DNA of 64,000 bases from Pseudomonas poae (GCA_028869255.1 CP110972.1:2795001-2859000); one strand, 5' to 3'. Positions 1 to 9,469 are shown, counted from the first letter of the stretch. Program-made: numbers and translations. Notes: generated from the sequence alone by a model not told the origin.

Positions 1-1
1 G

Positions 2-787
2 GTTGCAGCCAAGCGCTTTGAAATCGATGGTGGCTTGTCCAGCCAATATGTCTCGGCCCTGCTGATGCTGGCGGCCTGCGGCGAAGCACCGATTGAAGTC
101 GCGCTGACCGGCAAGGACATCGGCGCCCGTGGCTACGTGGACCTGACCCTGGACTGCATGCGGGCGTTCGGCGCGCAGGTCGAGGTGGTCGACGACACCA
201 CCTGGCGTGTCGCCCCCACCGGCTACACCGCCCATGATTACCTGATCGAACCCGACGCCTCCGCCGCCACCTACCTGTGGGCTGCTGAAGTGCTGACCGG
301 TGGGCGCATCGACATCGGCGTGGCAGCGCAGGATTTTACCCAGCCGGACGCCAAGGCGCAGGCGGTGATTGCCCAATTCCCGAATATGCAGGCCACGGTG
401 GTTGGCTCGCAGATGCAGGACGCAATCCCGACCCTGGCGGTACTCGCCGCGTTCAACAACACCCCGGTGCGCTTCACTGAACTGGCCAACCTGCGGGTCA
501 AGGAATGTGACCGCGTACAGGCCCTGCACGACGGCCTGAATGAAATTCGCCCGGGCCTGGCGACGATTGAAGGCGACGATTTGCTGGTGGCGGCCGACCC
601 TGCGCTGGCCGGCACGTCGTGCAACGCGCTGATCGACACCCACGCCGACCACCGCATCGCCATGTGCTTTGCGCTGGCGGGGCTGAAAGTCTCGGGCATT
701 CGCATTCAGGACCCGGACTGCGTGGCCAAGACCTATCCTGAATACTGGAAGGCCCTGGGCAGTCTCGGGGTAGCGCTGAGCTACTGA
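2..787 (+). CDS. aroA: 3-phosphoshikimate 1-carboxyvinyltransferase (EPSP synthase), C-terminal part
   Basis: Transfers the enolpyruvyl group of PEP to shikimate-3-phosphate, the penultimate shikimate-pathway step in the cytosol. The window opens inside the gene, so the N-terminal part is missing; the reading frame is open from base 2. The family signature GLSSQYVSALLM near the beginning matches the substrate-binding 'SSQ' segment. Further on come NLRVKECDR and the C-terminal DTHADHRIAM, both standard in EPSP synthases. The stop is at 785-787. Apparent starts inside the frame (for example the TTG at 35) are internal codons. The next gene follows after 32 bases on the same strand and may be cotranscribed. 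Confidence 0.93.
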   Translation, partial: VAAKRFEIDGGLSSQYVSALLMLAACGEAPIEVALTGKDIGARGYVDLTLDCMRAFGAQVEVVDDTTWRVAPTGYTAHDYLIEPDASAATYLWAAEVLTGGRIDIGVAAQDFTQPDAKAQAVIAQFPNMQATVVGSQMQDAIPTLAVLAAFNNTPVRFTELANLRVKECDRVQALHDGLNEIRPGLATIEGDDLLVAADPALAGTSCNALIDTHADHRIAMCFALAGLKVSGIRIQDPDCVAKTYPEYWKALGSLGVALSY

Positions 788-819
788 CGCGCCGGCGTCG
801 GAAGGCGGAGGGAAAGCAC

Positions 820-1209
820 ATGAGCATTCGCCAACCCTGCCCACCCGGCGCCTGCGTCTGCGACCGCGAGCAACTGCTGCAAGCCCCGGGCGCCGACCTG
901 CGCATCCTCAACCTCACGCGCCAGGAAGAAAAGAAGCTGCTGGAACGCCTTGAAGACCTCAAGAGCCTGCAAGACCTGGAACACATGCAACAGCGGATGT
1001 ACGCACTCTTGGGCATCCGCGTGCATGTGGCGCCGGGGCACACCGAGGTCAAGAGCATGCGCGGGATACAGATCGTCATCGACGAACTGCCGGGCATGTG
1101 CCGCAAGACCCGCCAATCGATCCCGGCGGCGATTCGCCGGGGCCTGGAAAAACGCCCGGAAATCGCTTACCGCTTGCTGGACGCCCACGACCTGTTTCGC
1201 GAAGGGTGA
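820..1209 (+). CDS. Hypothetical protein, 129 aa
   Basis: Function not recognised. A GGAGG Shine-Dalgarno lies 8 bases before the ATG. The protein has a Cys/Pro-rich N-terminus (PCPPGACVCDREQLL), then a Lys/Glu/Leu-rich helical stretch (residues about 35-65), then a mixed C-terminal part containing DELPGMCRKTRQSIP. It has no signal peptide or membrane segment. It sits just downstream of aroA on the same strand with normal host-like GC3, so it looks like a conserved resident gene. Confidence 0.75.
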   Translation: MSIRQPCPPGACVCDREQLLQAPGADLRILNLTRQEEKKLLERLEDLKSLQDLEHMQQRMYALLGIRVHVAPGHTEVKSMRGIQIVIDELPGMCRKTRQSIPAAIRRGLEKRPEIAYRLLDAHDLFREG

Positions 1210-1215
1210 GCGCCG

Positions 1216-1593
1216 CTACTCATTACCCCTGCCGCCGGCAAACGACCAGTCTTCTGCTGCCGTGGTGCTGATAACCACCATCACATCCTCAGGGTCCAGC
1301 CCGATGGCCGCGTTCAAACGTTGCGCCAATAGCTGATAGAAGCGCCGTTTGGTCGCGGTGTCCCGTGGTTTGCCGCCGGTGATCGCGATCAGCACGTAAT
1401 CAGCGCTGCGGGGGCCACCGAGGTAGTTGGCATCAATGATCAACTCCCCTGCGTCATGCTGATGGATGACATGGAAACGATCGGCGACGGGGATTGCAAA
1501 GGTCTCGACCAGTGCGTCGTGTAGCCCTTGCGAAAGGGCCTGCAAATATTCGGGGGTTTTCCCGCGCTGCAGGGAGATTCTGGCGTAAGGCAT
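1216..1593 (-). CDS. Tautomerase family protein (4-oxalocrotonate tautomerase-like)
   Basis: Predicted cytosolic tautomerase of the 4-OT/MIF superfamily, 125 residues. After removal of Met1 the catalytic N-terminal proline is available (MPYARISLQRG), and the rest has the beta-alpha-beta pattern of the fold, with the family-like segment FYQLLAQRLNAAIGLDPEDVMVV. The start codon lies two bases after the stop of the upstream carboxymuconolactone decarboxylase-like gene, so the two form a tight operon transcribed away from the LysR gene. Tautomerase/CMD pairs next to a LysR gene usually concern small aromatic or unsaturated acid metabolism; the substrate cannot be told here. Confidence 0.85.
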   Translation of the reverse strand: MPYARISLQRGKTPEYLQALSQGLHDALVETFAIPVADRFHVIHQHDAGELIIDANYLGGPRSADYVLIAITGGKPRDTATKRRFYQLLAQRLNAAIGLDPEDVMVVISTTAAEDWSFAGGRGNE

Positions 1594-1595
1594 GC

Positions 1596-1892
1596 TCAGA
1601 GACTCCCCAGTTCGTCGATCAGGTTCATGGCCGACGCCGCCGTCGGCCAGCCGGCGTAGAACGCCAGGTGGGTCACGACTTCGGCCAATTCTTGCTGGCT
1701 CAAGCCATTCTGTCGCGCACGCTGCAGATGGCCGGGCAGCTGTTCCAGACGGTACAGCGCCACCAGCGCAGCAACGGTAATCAGGCTGCGCTCGCGGGGT
1801 GACAGTTGCGTGCGCGTCCAGATATCGGCAAACAGCACATCACGGGTCAGTTCGGCAAACTTCCGGGCAAAGTCGCCGGTTGGGATAGTCAT
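1596..1892 (-). CDS. Carboxymuconolactone decarboxylase family protein
   Basis: A 98-residue all-helical CMD-family protein. The segment LSPRERSLITVAALVALYR, the following GHLQRA and LSQQELAEVVTHLAFYAGWP are typical of the gamma-CMD/AhpD-like fold. There is no CxxC pair, so the peroxidase type (AhpD) is unlikely and the decarboxylase-like branch fits better. It is first in a two-gene operon with the tautomerase and divergent from the LysR regulator across 94 bases. True gamma-carboxymuconolactone decarboxylases are somewhat longer, so this may be a paralogue of uncertain substrate. Confidence 0.85.
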   Translation of the reverse strand: MTIPTGDFARKFAELTRDVLFADIWTRTQLSPRERSLITVAALVALYRLEQLPGHLQRARQNGLSQQELAEVVTHLAFYAGWPTAASAMNLIDELGSL

Positions 1893-1986
1893 GGGTAGGG
1901 CTCCGACAATTGGGTTGACGGGTAAAAATTAGCAAGCCAGGATCATTCCGAATATCAGATTAAACACCGTCAACAATCCTGTTTTT

Positions 1987-2859
1987 ATGGACTATTCGAT
2001 GCGCCAGCCGACCTTCGATCTTGATGTACTGCGCACCTTTGTCCTTGGGGCGCAGCTCAACAGTTTTGCCCGGGCCGCCGAACGACTGGGACGCTCCACC
2101 TCGGCGGTCAGCGCACAACTCAAGAAGCTCGAAGAGCAGATCGGCACGCCGGTATTGAGCAAAGCCGGGCGCGGCCTGGCGTTAACCCCGGTGGGCGAGG
2201 TATTGCTGAGCCATGCGCGCAGGTTGCTGGAACTCAATGACAGTATTTTCGCTGCGCTTGACCAGACCCGCACGGCGGGCACCTTGCGCCTGGGTGTACA
2301 GGAAGATTTTGCTGAACACGTGCTCAGCAGCACCTTGCGCCGGTTTACTCAGGTGTATCCGATGATCAGCCTGCAAGTGCGGATTGCCCGCAATGCCGAG
2401 CTGCTGGAACTGATCGATAGCGCCGGCCTGGACCTCGCGCTGACGTGGGCCACCGAGAATACCTCGCCCTACGTAACACCGCTGGGTCAAACGCCGATGC
2501 ACTGGATCGGGCCTCGCGACACGCCGCTGTTGCCGCGTGCAGAAGGCGCGCCACTGCCGTTGGTGATGTTCGACGCGCCGTGCGTGCTGCGCAGCGCAGC
2601 GACCGAAGCACTTGACCGCGCGGGCATTCCCTGGCGCATTGCCCTGACCAGCCCCAGCGTCGGCGGTATCTGGGCCGCCGTCGATGCCGGCCTGGGGGTG
2701 ACATTGCGCACGCGAGTGGGCTTGCCCGCCCATCTGCGTGTACTGGATGACCTGCCGCCGGTGCCCTCACTGGGCTATGAGCTGCACAGCAATCAACTGC
2801 AGCCCACGCCGGCCGTGGCACACCTGGCCAGCCTGATCCAGAGCAGCCTCGAGCCTTAG
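1987..2859 (+). CDS. LysR family transcriptional regulator
   Basis: A 290-residue LysR-type regulator. The N-terminal winged HTH (FDLDVLRTFVLGAQLNSF, then SAVSAQLKKLEEQIG) is followed by an effector-binding domain from about residue 90 with the usual TLRLGVQEDF beginning. Start at 1987 gives MDYSMRQPTFDL; the ATG at 1999 (MRQPTF) is equally possible. The gene is divergent from the CMD/tautomerase operon, the classic LysR arrangement, so that operon is the likely target. Its 3' end overlaps the end of the convergent quinone reductase gene by four bases. Confidence 0.93.
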   Translation: MDYSMRQPTFDLDVLRTFVLGAQLNSFARAAERLGRSTSAVSAQLKKLEEQIGTPVLSKAGRGLALTPVGEVLLSHARRLLELNDSIFAALDQTRTAGTLRLGVQEDFAEHVLSSTLRRFTQVYPMISLQVRIARNAELLELIDSAGLDLALTWATENTSPYVTPLGQTPMHWIGPRDTPLLPRAEGAPLPLVMFDAPCVLRSAATEALDRAGIPWRIALTSPSVGGIWAAVDAGLGVTLRTRVGLPAHLRVLDDLPPVPSLGYELHSNQLQPTPAVAHLASLIQSSLEP

Positions 2860-3449
2860 GCGGTTTCGCGCCCGAACATCTGCTGCCCCAACCTGCGGGC
2901 GGTGTGCAAATGGGTCTCGGCGCTTGCGCTTTCCGACTCCAGCAACAACTCGGACGTCACCACCTGCGCGCCACAGTAATCAAAGATGCCGTAGTCGATC
3001 TGCGTACGCATCGCCTTCGCATAGCCGTGCCGATCAAACGCACTGTCATCGGCGGCGCCCAGGGCCAGCAGATGCACGCGCAAGTGCCGCAGCTTTTTCA
3101 CCACCGGCATATCCGGGCCATAGTCGATTGCCCAGCCGTTGACGAATACCCGATCAACCCAGCCCTTGAGCAGGCCCGGCAGCGACCACCAATAAATCGG
3201 GAACACCAGCACCACGGCGTCGGCGCGGTCGATACGCGCTTGTTCCGCCAGTACGTCGGCCGGTGGCGTGGCGCGGCTGCGGTGCACACGATGATCGGCG
3301 GCGGTGTAACGCGGGTCGAAGCCTTCGGCGGCGAGGTCGGCGACTTCGAAGGTATGGCCGCAGGCTTCCAGGCCGGCGGCCACCTGCGCCGCCACGGCGT
3401 GAGTGAGGGATTGTGGGTCGTGATGAGCAACCACGATGAGTGCGTGCAT
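2856..3449 (-). CDS. NAD(P)H dehydrogenase (quinone)-like flavodoxin-fold oxidoreductase
   Basis: A 197-residue soluble flavoprotein of the NQO1/MdaB (Flavodoxin_2) type, expected to reduce quinones or electrophiles with NAD(P)H and FMN/FAD. The N-terminal MHALIVVAHHDPQSLTHA is the flavin phosphate-binding start of this family. VVLVFPIYWWSLPGLLKGW with the following WVDRVF is the diagnostic isoalloxazine/dimer segment. An AGGGAG Shine-Dalgarno precedes the ATG. It is divergent from a TetR gene across about 70 bases that hold an 11-bp direct repeat, which points to TetR control of this enzyme. Confidence 0.9.
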   Translation of the reverse strand: MHALIVVAHHDPQSLTHAVAAQVAAGLEACGHTFEVADLAAEGFDPRYTAADHRVHRSRATPPADVLAEQARIDRADAVVLVFPIYWWSLPGLLKGWVDRVFVNGWAIDYGPDMPVVKKLRHLRVHLLALGAADDSAFDRHGYAKAMRTQIDYGIFDYCGAQVVTSELLLESESASAETHLHTARRLGQQMFGRETA

Positions 3450-3475
3450 GACTTTGACTCCCTTTCGGCTTAAGC

Positions 3476-3513
3476 TACGTTTGGTAAGTTAAGCCGATAA
3501 GTTACTTTTGGTA
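3476..3513. promoter_or_regulatory. Direct repeat, candidate TetR operator
   Basis: TACGTTTGGTA (3476-3486) and TACTTTTGGTA (3503-3513) are 11-bp copies with one mismatch, 27 bases apart start to start, in the short gap between the divergent quinone reductase and TetR genes. The second copy ends 7 bases before the TetR ATG. Position and repetition suggest an operator; binding is inferred. Confidence 0.45.
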
Positions 3514-3520
3514 TATAAGC

Positions 3521-4123
3521 ATGTCAAGCACTGAGTCCCCTGCCCCACGTCGGCGATTAAGCCGTGAAGATCGCCTGCGTCAATTACTCGATGTGGCCTG
3601 GCAGCTGGTGCGCGATGAAGGCACCGAAGCCCTGACCCTGGGCCGCCTGGCGGAACTGGCGGGCGTGACCAAGCCGGTGGTCTATGACCATTTCGTCACG
3701 CGTGCAGGGTTGTTGGCCGCGCTCTATGAAGACTTCGATAGCCGTCAGAACCAGGTATTTGCCGAGGCACTGCAAACCGCTGCCGCCACGCTGCAAGACC
3801 GCGCCTGGGTGATCGCTTCCTGCTATGTGGACTGTGTATTGTTGCAGGGCCGCGAGATTCCTGGGGTAATTGCCGCGCTGAGCAGTTCGCCGGAACTGCA
3901 AACCCTCAAGCGCGAATACGAGGCGATTTTCCTCAGCAAATGCCGCGACGCGCTGTCGCCCTTTGCGCCCGGCGGCAAGGTCTCGCAGGTCGGCCTGCGG
4001 GCCATGCTCGGCGCGGCGGAAGCCTTGTCCCAGGCGGCGGCCACTGGCGAGGTGAGCCGCGAAGAAGCGCAACAGGAGTTACTGGCCACGATCCTGGCGA
4101 TGGTCAACCGCGGGCGGGCTTGA
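3521..4123 (+). CDS. TetR/AcrR family transcriptional regulator
   Basis: A 200-residue TetR-type repressor. The N-terminal HTH covers about residues 12-60: LSREDRLRQLLDVAWQLV, then TLGRLAELAGVTKPVVYDHF, whose end is the family's recognition helix. The remainder is an all-helical ligand/dimer domain. It is divergent from the flavodoxin-fold quinone reductase; the likely model is derepression of that enzyme by an electrophile or quinone, an inference from layout and from the repeated sequence between them. Confidence 0.92.
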   Translation: MSSTESPAPRRRLSREDRLRQLLDVAWQLVRDEGTEALTLGRLAELAGVTKPVVYDHFVTRAGLLAALYEDFDSRQNQVFAEALQTAAATLQDRAWVIASCYVDCVLLQGREIPGVIAALSSSPELQTLKREYEAIFLSKCRDALSPFAPGGKVSQVGLRAMLGAAEALSQAAATGEVSREEAQQELLATILAMVNRGRA

Positions 4124-4150
4124 GCCATTGCGCCAGCCTCAGGTTTACCT

Positions 4151-4822
4151 TCAGCTCAGGTGTTCATTCACAAACAGCCGAACCTTGCGTGTCAGCTGAT
4201 CCAGGTGCCGGTCGCGCTGTTTCTCCGCGTCCACCATCGCCCGCTTGCCATGCTTTTGCAGCAGGTAGGTATGAATCTGTCGGACCTCGAGCGAGCTGTA
4301 GATCGGCGCCACGTCCAACACGCCCATCAGCCCGTCGGTGGCGTAATCGCGTGTGTTCATCAGCACCTGGGTGCCGCGTGCGCCGCGTATCTGAAAGCCC
4401 ATGGCCTGGAACGCCGGCACCTTCTCCACGGCACACGCCAGCTCGGCGTGAGGATAATGCGCCAGCACCTCGCCCATCATTGCCCGTGCCACACCCTGGC
4501 GGCGATGCCTGGCGTGCACCGCCATAAACACAATGCCACAGGCTTGGGGGTCATCCTTGACGGGCAGGTACAGGCAAAAACCGACCAGCTGTTCCGCCTC
4601 CGTCGCCACCACCAGCTCAACCGCGATGCCCTTCTGGCCGTTCAGCGCCTCCAGGTAGAGGTGCACCTCAAAGCCGATGGCGTACTGATAGATGTTGTAA
4701 AGCAGGTTGCTCGGCGCCAGCGCGACGCTGCTGATGTCGGTGAGGTTGTCCACCACCATCTGCAGGATCTGCGCATTGATCGGCTCGGGGCAAGGTGTGG
4801 TGTAGCGGGTAAGGCTGGACAT
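4151..4822 (-). CDS. GNAT family N-acetyltransferase
   Basis: A 223-residue protein with a GNAT acetyl-CoA-binding core in the middle: ACGIVFMAVHARHRRQGVA followed by RAMMGEVLAHYPHAEL contains the R/Q-x-x-G-x-G/A-like pyrophosphate loop (RRQGVA). The C-terminal about 70 residues are charged and helical and are not part of the core. Substrate unknown. The ATG at 4822 follows a weak AGGA. A small possible gene lies immediately upstream on the same strand (4844-5059). Confidence 0.85.
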   Translation of the reverse strand: MSSLTRYTTPCPEPINAQILQMVVDNLTDISSVALAPSNLLYNIYQYAIGFEVHLYLEALNGQKGIAVELVVATEAEQLVGFCLYLPVKDDPQACGIVFMAVHARHRRQGVARAMMGEVLAHYPHAELACAVEKVPAFQAMGFQIRGARGTQVLMNTRDYATDGLMGVLDVAPIYSSLEVRQIHTYLLQKHGKRAMVDAEKQRDRHLDQLTRKVRLFVNEHLS

Positions 4823-4843
4823 GCAAATTCCTGGGGTTACGCG

Positions 4844-5059
4844 TCAAGGCAGCGGCGATTGTACCTGCTGGGCGCACACCTCGCGCAAACAGCGGCGCAA
4901 CCAGCCATGGGCCAGGGCGGCGTCGAGCCGTGGGTGGTAGAGCATCGCCACAGTGATGGCATGGGGCCGCACCACCAGCGTGATCGCGCCGCAGAATACC
5001 CATTGAAGCAAAAAAACAAAAAAAGGCGTTGCGCCAGACCGGGTTACATCGCGCATCAT
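4844..5059 (-). CDS. Possible small membrane-associated protein, 71 aa
   Basis: Open frame with host-like codon use, start MMRDVTRSG and one hydrophobic stretch (PFFVFLLQWVFCGAITLVV) followed by an Arg/His-rich tail. It ends 21 bases before the GNAT start on the same strand, which would make a two-gene operon. Against it: the Shine-Dalgarno is weak, and its ATG lies only about 30 bases from the divergent CAP-protein start, leaving little promoter room. It may not be a gene. Confidence 0.3.
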   Translation of the reverse strand: MMRDVTRSGATPFFVFLLQWVFCGAITLVVRPHAITVAMLYHPRLDAALAHGWLRRCLREVCAQQVQSPLP

Positions 5060-5088
5060 GGGCACTTTCAAGCTCAAGGGTAACGTCC

Positions 5089-5943
5089 ATGCGCGTGCTG
5101 TCATTGATGATGGGTCTGACGACGCTGGCCGCCGGTACGGTGTTCTGCGCCAGCGCGATGGCAAATGAAGAATCTCAACTGGTGCAACAGATCAACGAAT
5201 ACCGCAGCCATGTGCAACGCTGCGGCGACCAGGGTTCCCAGGAACTGCCACCGCTGGCCAGCGACACGCGGCTGGTGCTGCCGGCGACGAATGTCGGCGA
5301 CTTGCAGCAGTCGCTGGCGCGGGCCGCCTACCCGATGGTCAACGTGCAGGCGATCAGCTTGTCCGGCCCCAAGGACGCCCAGGCGGCCATGAAGGCGGTG
5401 CGCGAAAGCTTCTGCCGCGTGGTGCTGGACCCGCAATTTGTCGACATCGGCGTGAGCAACAGCGGCCAGGACTGGCGCATCGTGCTCGCCCGCCCACTGC
5501 TGTCCAGCGGACTGGGGGACTGGCAAACCGAAGGCAAGCAACTGCTCGGTCTGATCAACGCCGCCCGCGCCCAGCCGCGCCAATGCGGTACTCAAGCATT
5601 TACCGCCACCACGCCCCTGTCCTGGAACGATGACCTGGCCGGTGCGGCCAACAGCCACACGCGCAACATGGCCAATGGAAATTTCTTCGACCACCTCGAC
5701 CATGACGGCCGTACCCCCGGCGACCGTGCCGAACTGGCGGGGTATATCGCAAAGAACATCGGCGAAAACATCGCCGCCGGGCTCGACACCCCGCGCAAGG
5801 TGGTGGATGGCTGGCTCGCCAGCCCAGGCCACTGCGCCAACCTGATGAACCCGCAATTTCGCGAGTTGGGCGCCGCCTATGCCATGGACCCGAAGAGTGA
5901 CGCCGGGATTTATTGGACGGGCGTATTCGGCACATCGCAATAG
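5089..5943 (+). CDS. Secreted CAP (SCP/PR-1) domain protein
   Basis: Start chosen at 5089 because AAGGG lies 8 bases upstream and the product begins with a clear signal peptide (MRVLSLMMGLTTLAAGTVFC, cleavage likely after ASAMA). The mature ~260-residue protein has an N-terminal region of unknown role and a C-terminal CAP domain from about residue 155: LLGLINAARAQPRQCG, LAGAANSHTRNMANGNFFDH, GENIAAG, WLASPGHCANLMNPQFRELG, ending YWTGVFG. The CAP-site histidines and acidic residues (SHT, FDH, GEN, GHC) are present. Expected periplasmic or secreted; substrate unknown. Confidence 0.9.
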   Translation: MRVLSLMMGLTTLAAGTVFCASAMANEESQLVQQINEYRSHVQRCGDQGSQELPPLASDTRLVLPATNVGDLQQSLARAAYPMVNVQAISLSGPKDAQAAMKAVRESFCRVVLDPQFVDIGVSNSGQDWRIVLARPLLSSGLGDWQTEGKQLLGLINAARAQPRQCGTQAFTATTPLSWNDDLAGAANSHTRNMANGNFFDHLDHDGRTPGDRAELAGYIAKNIGENIAAGLDTPRKVVDGWLASPGHCANLMNPQFRELGAAYAMDPKSDAGIYWTGVFGTSQ

Positions 5944-6113
5944 GCATTTATTCGGGCCTGCATCGATAAACAAATCGGCCCGAATCAATGGAGCATCAAA
6001 GTGCCATCTCGTGGATAATTCAGCTGAACTGACAGCGGTGTTTCCGGTCTGTTGCTTGTTAGCCTGATCGCGTCAGGCCCTCGACAGAGTGTGGCAAAGA
6101 AGGTGTTCTCCCA

Positions 6114-8299
6114 ATGATGAATTGGCTGCAAAGCAGCAGCGATATGGCTGAGCGGGTTCGCCGCCATGATTGGGCAAGCACGCCCCTGGGGCCGCTGGAG
6201 CAGTGGCCGGATGTGCTCAAGACGACGGTGGCATTGTGCTTTGCGTCAAGCTTCCCCCAGGCCATCGTCTGGGGGCCGCACCTGATCACCCTCTACAACG
6301 ACGCATTTATCCCGATTCTTGGCGACAAACCCTATTCGCTGGGGCGCCCCTTCAGTGAAACCTGGCATGAAGTCTGGGACCAGGTCGGCCCGATTGCCGA
6401 TGCAGCCTTTGAAGGGCATGCCACTTTTATCGAGAACTTCCCACTGCTGATCGAACGCGGCGCCGGTCCCGAGCAAGCCTACTTCACGTTTTGCTACAGC
6501 CCGATCCGCGACCCTCAGGGCAAGGTCGTGGGCATTCTGGACACGGTCACCGAGACCAGCGCCACCGTGTTCCTCACACGGCGCCTGGCCGTGCTGGACG
6601 CCATCGGCAACGCTGTGGCGAATGCCACCGACGCTGAAACCATCATGTCCACCACCACGCGCCTGCTCGCCGAGCACTTGCAGGTGTCCAATTGCGCATA
6701 TGCCGACATGGATGCCGATGAAGACGGTTTCACCATTCGTGGCAATTGGGCGGCGCCCGGCTCGCCGAGCATCGTCGGGCGTTACAGCCTGGCCTCGTTC
6801 GGCGCGCTGGCAGTCCAACGCCTGCATGCCGGTGAGCCGGTGGTGGTGCAGGACAATCGAATCGAATTCGAGCCCGAGATAGCCGCCAGTTACCAGGCCC
6901 TGGGCGCCTTGTCGACGGTGTGCTTCCCGCTGATCAAGAATGGCCGGCTCACCGCACTGATGGCCGTGCACGATAAATCTGCGCGGGTCTGGTCGCCGTA
7001 CGACCTGGCCTTGGTGGGGAAGTCACCGAGCGCTCCTGGGCGCATATAGAGCGGGTACGCGCCGACGTCGCGGTGCGCGAAGGCCTGGCGGCGTTTACCG
7101 AGCTGAACGCCACCCTGGAACAACGGGTGCAGGAGCGCACCAACGCCCTCACCCAGGCCGAAGCCGCCCTGCACCAGTCACAAAAGCTCGAAGCCATCGG
7201 CCAATTGACCGGCGGCGTCGCCCACGACTTCAACAACCTGCTGACGATCATTCGCTCGTCGGTGGATTTCCTGCGTCAGCCCGGGCTGTCCGAAGAACGG
7301 CGCCAGCGCTACATGGGTGCGGTGTCGGACACCGTGGAACGCGCCAGCAAGCTCACCAGCCAGTTGCTGGCCTTTGCCCGGCGCCAACCGTTGAACCCGG
7401 AAGTGTTCGACGTAAGCCTGCGGGTCAAGAATATCGGCGAGATGCTCGAAAGCGTCACCGGTGCACGCATCCACGTGCGGGTCGAGTTGCCTGACAGCCC
7501 CTGCCATGTGCGGGTCGACTCCAGCCAATTCGAAACGGCGCTGATCAATATCGCCCTCAACGCCCGTGACGCCATGAGCGGCAAGGGCACCCTGACCCTG
7601 CGCGTGGCCACGGTGCCCGCCATGCCGCGCATCCGCGGCGATGCCGAGGCGCACCAGCCATTCGTGGCCATCTCCCTGGCGGACACCGGCAGCGGTATCG
7701 ACGGCGATGCCTTTGAACACATCTTCGAGCCGTTCTTTACCACCAAGTCCGTCGGCAAAGGCACCGGGCTTGGGCTGTCGCAGGTGTTCGGGTTCGCCAA
7801 GCAGTCTGGCGGCAACGTCGATGTGGCCAGCAGCCTGGGCCACGGCACGGTATTTACCCTGTACCTGCCACAAGTGGAATCACCGGCGATGCCGCACGAG
7901 CACTCGCAGGACGTGCAGTACCCGCACCACGACACGGCGCAGCACCACATCCTGATCGTGGAAGACAACCTGGAGGTGGGCCGCTTCGCCAACCAGATCC
8001 TTCAAGACCTCGGCTACCAGACCACCTGGGTCACCGATGCGGAACAGGCACTGGCACTGGCCGGCGCGGACGCCATGGCGTTCGATGGGGTGTTCTCGGA
8101 TGTGGTGATGCCAGGGATGACCGGCGTGGCCATGGCCAAGCTGCTGCGCCAACGACGGGCCGAGCTGCCGGTGGTGCTGACCTCAGGCTATAGCGAGGAG
8201 CTGGCGGACAGCGGTTATGAAGGGTTCGAGTTCCTGGCCAAGCCCTACTCCGCCGATCAGGTCGCACGGGCACTCGCCAAAGTCCTGCTACGGGACTGA
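6114..8299 (+). pseudogene. Hybrid sensor histidine kinase/response regulator, frameshifted
   Basis: Two frames belong to one gene: 6114-7049 and the continuation open through 8299. At 7016-7019 there are four G; five would restore LVGEVTERSWAHIE and give a 728-residue protein. Order: PAS-like sensor (about 40-150), GAF (about 165-300), a coiled coil (ELNATLEQRVQERTNALTQ), HisKA with the phospho-acceptor in GGVAHDFNNLL, HATPase_c with N box LINIALNARDAM and FFTTKSVGKGTGLGLSQ, and a C-terminal receiver with VVMPGMTG, TSGY and AKPYS. All catalytic motifs are intact, so the break is the only lesion. It has no transmembrane segments and is probably cytosolic. Given nine similar breaks in the window, a base-calling error is more likely than true loss. 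Confidence 0.85.
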
Positions 8300-8303
8300 T
8301 GCC

Positions 8304-9469
8304 CTACTCCGCCACGGCCACCTGATTGCGGCCCAGGGCCTTGGCACGGTACAGCGCCTTATCGGCGGTGTTCATCAACCCGTGCAGGTCCTGGTCGAGG
8401 GAATGGGTGGACGCCACGCCCAGGCTGGCGCTCAGCCCATGCACCGGATCGGACACCAGACCGGAAATCGCCTTGATCAGCTGCTCGGCGATACCCTTTG
8501 CGGTTTCCAGCGAGGTGTTGGGCAGCAACACCGCAAACTCTTCCCCCCCAGACGGCCATACACATCGGCCTTGCGGAACGATGCGCTGATCACCCCGCCG
8601 ATCTGGCGCAGCACCTGGTCACCGGCCTGGTGGCCGTAGGTGTCATTGATTTGCTTGAAGTGGTCCATGTCCAGCATCAGCGCGCACAGCGGCTGCTGGT
8701 GTTTTTGGCATTGCGCGTACAACACCTGGGCATGTTCAAAAAACGCGCGACGGTTCATCAGGCCGGTGAGTTCGTCGGTCTGTGCGGCGCGGGTGGAAAT
8801 GTTGTGGGCACGTTCCATTTGGCGGGTCAGGCGGAAGGCCTTTTCCAGCGCATCGGAAAACTTGCGCGTGGCGCTGACCACAAAGGTGGAGAACACCAGC
8901 ACCGCGAGGGCGACACCCAACTGCATCGACGACGGTTGAAACAGCAGCCATAGCGTACAAGGCAGCAACACCAGCGCCATGGAGGCCAGCGTCAAGTAGC
9001 GATAAGCCGAGTAGCACGACACCGCACTGACCGACATGCCCACGGTGAACAGCATTACCAATGCCTGGGACAAGCGGTCATCCGTGGGCATGACCGCCAG
9101 TGCGCCAAGACCCCAGATACCGGCAGACAACATCAACGTGACGCAGTAGCGGCGCTCCCAGCGGTCGGGTGTACGCTCGGCGTGGGGGCAACGAAACCAC
9201 TCCATGAACATTTTGAGTCGCAACAGTGACGAGCCCGCCAGTGCAACCAGCCACACCAGAATGACCTGATGATCAAACCGATCCCAGCACAGCCAGCAGA
9301 GCATGATGGCGGCCAGGTAACTGCCGAAAATGGCGGAAAATGACTGCCGAAACAACTGGTGCAGACGGTCAGTCCGCACCTGTTCTTCGATAAAACAATC
9401 CTCGTCTTGCCCACGCCCAAGGCCATTCATGAAATTCGCCCGATTCGACTGCCACGACAAAGGCGCCAT
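8304..9469 (-). pseudogene. Membrane diguanylate cyclase (GGDEF), frameshifted inside the active-site motif
   Basis: Makes c-di-GMP from two GTP. The N-terminal part (from 9469, or the ATG at 9430) has about six hydrophobic segments, for example FGSYLAAIMLCWLCW and LVMLFTVGMSVSAV. The GGDEF domain begins at QTDELTGLMNRRAFF and includes LMLDMDHFKQINDTYGHQAG. The frame breaks at the C7 run 8543-8549 (plus strand), within the signature: as read RLGGKSLR, but with C8 it becomes RLGGEEFAVLLPNTS and continues to 8304 (repaired length 388 aa). The GGEEF motif is therefore present in the DNA apart from one base. It is convergent with the histidine kinase gene. Confidence 0.85.
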
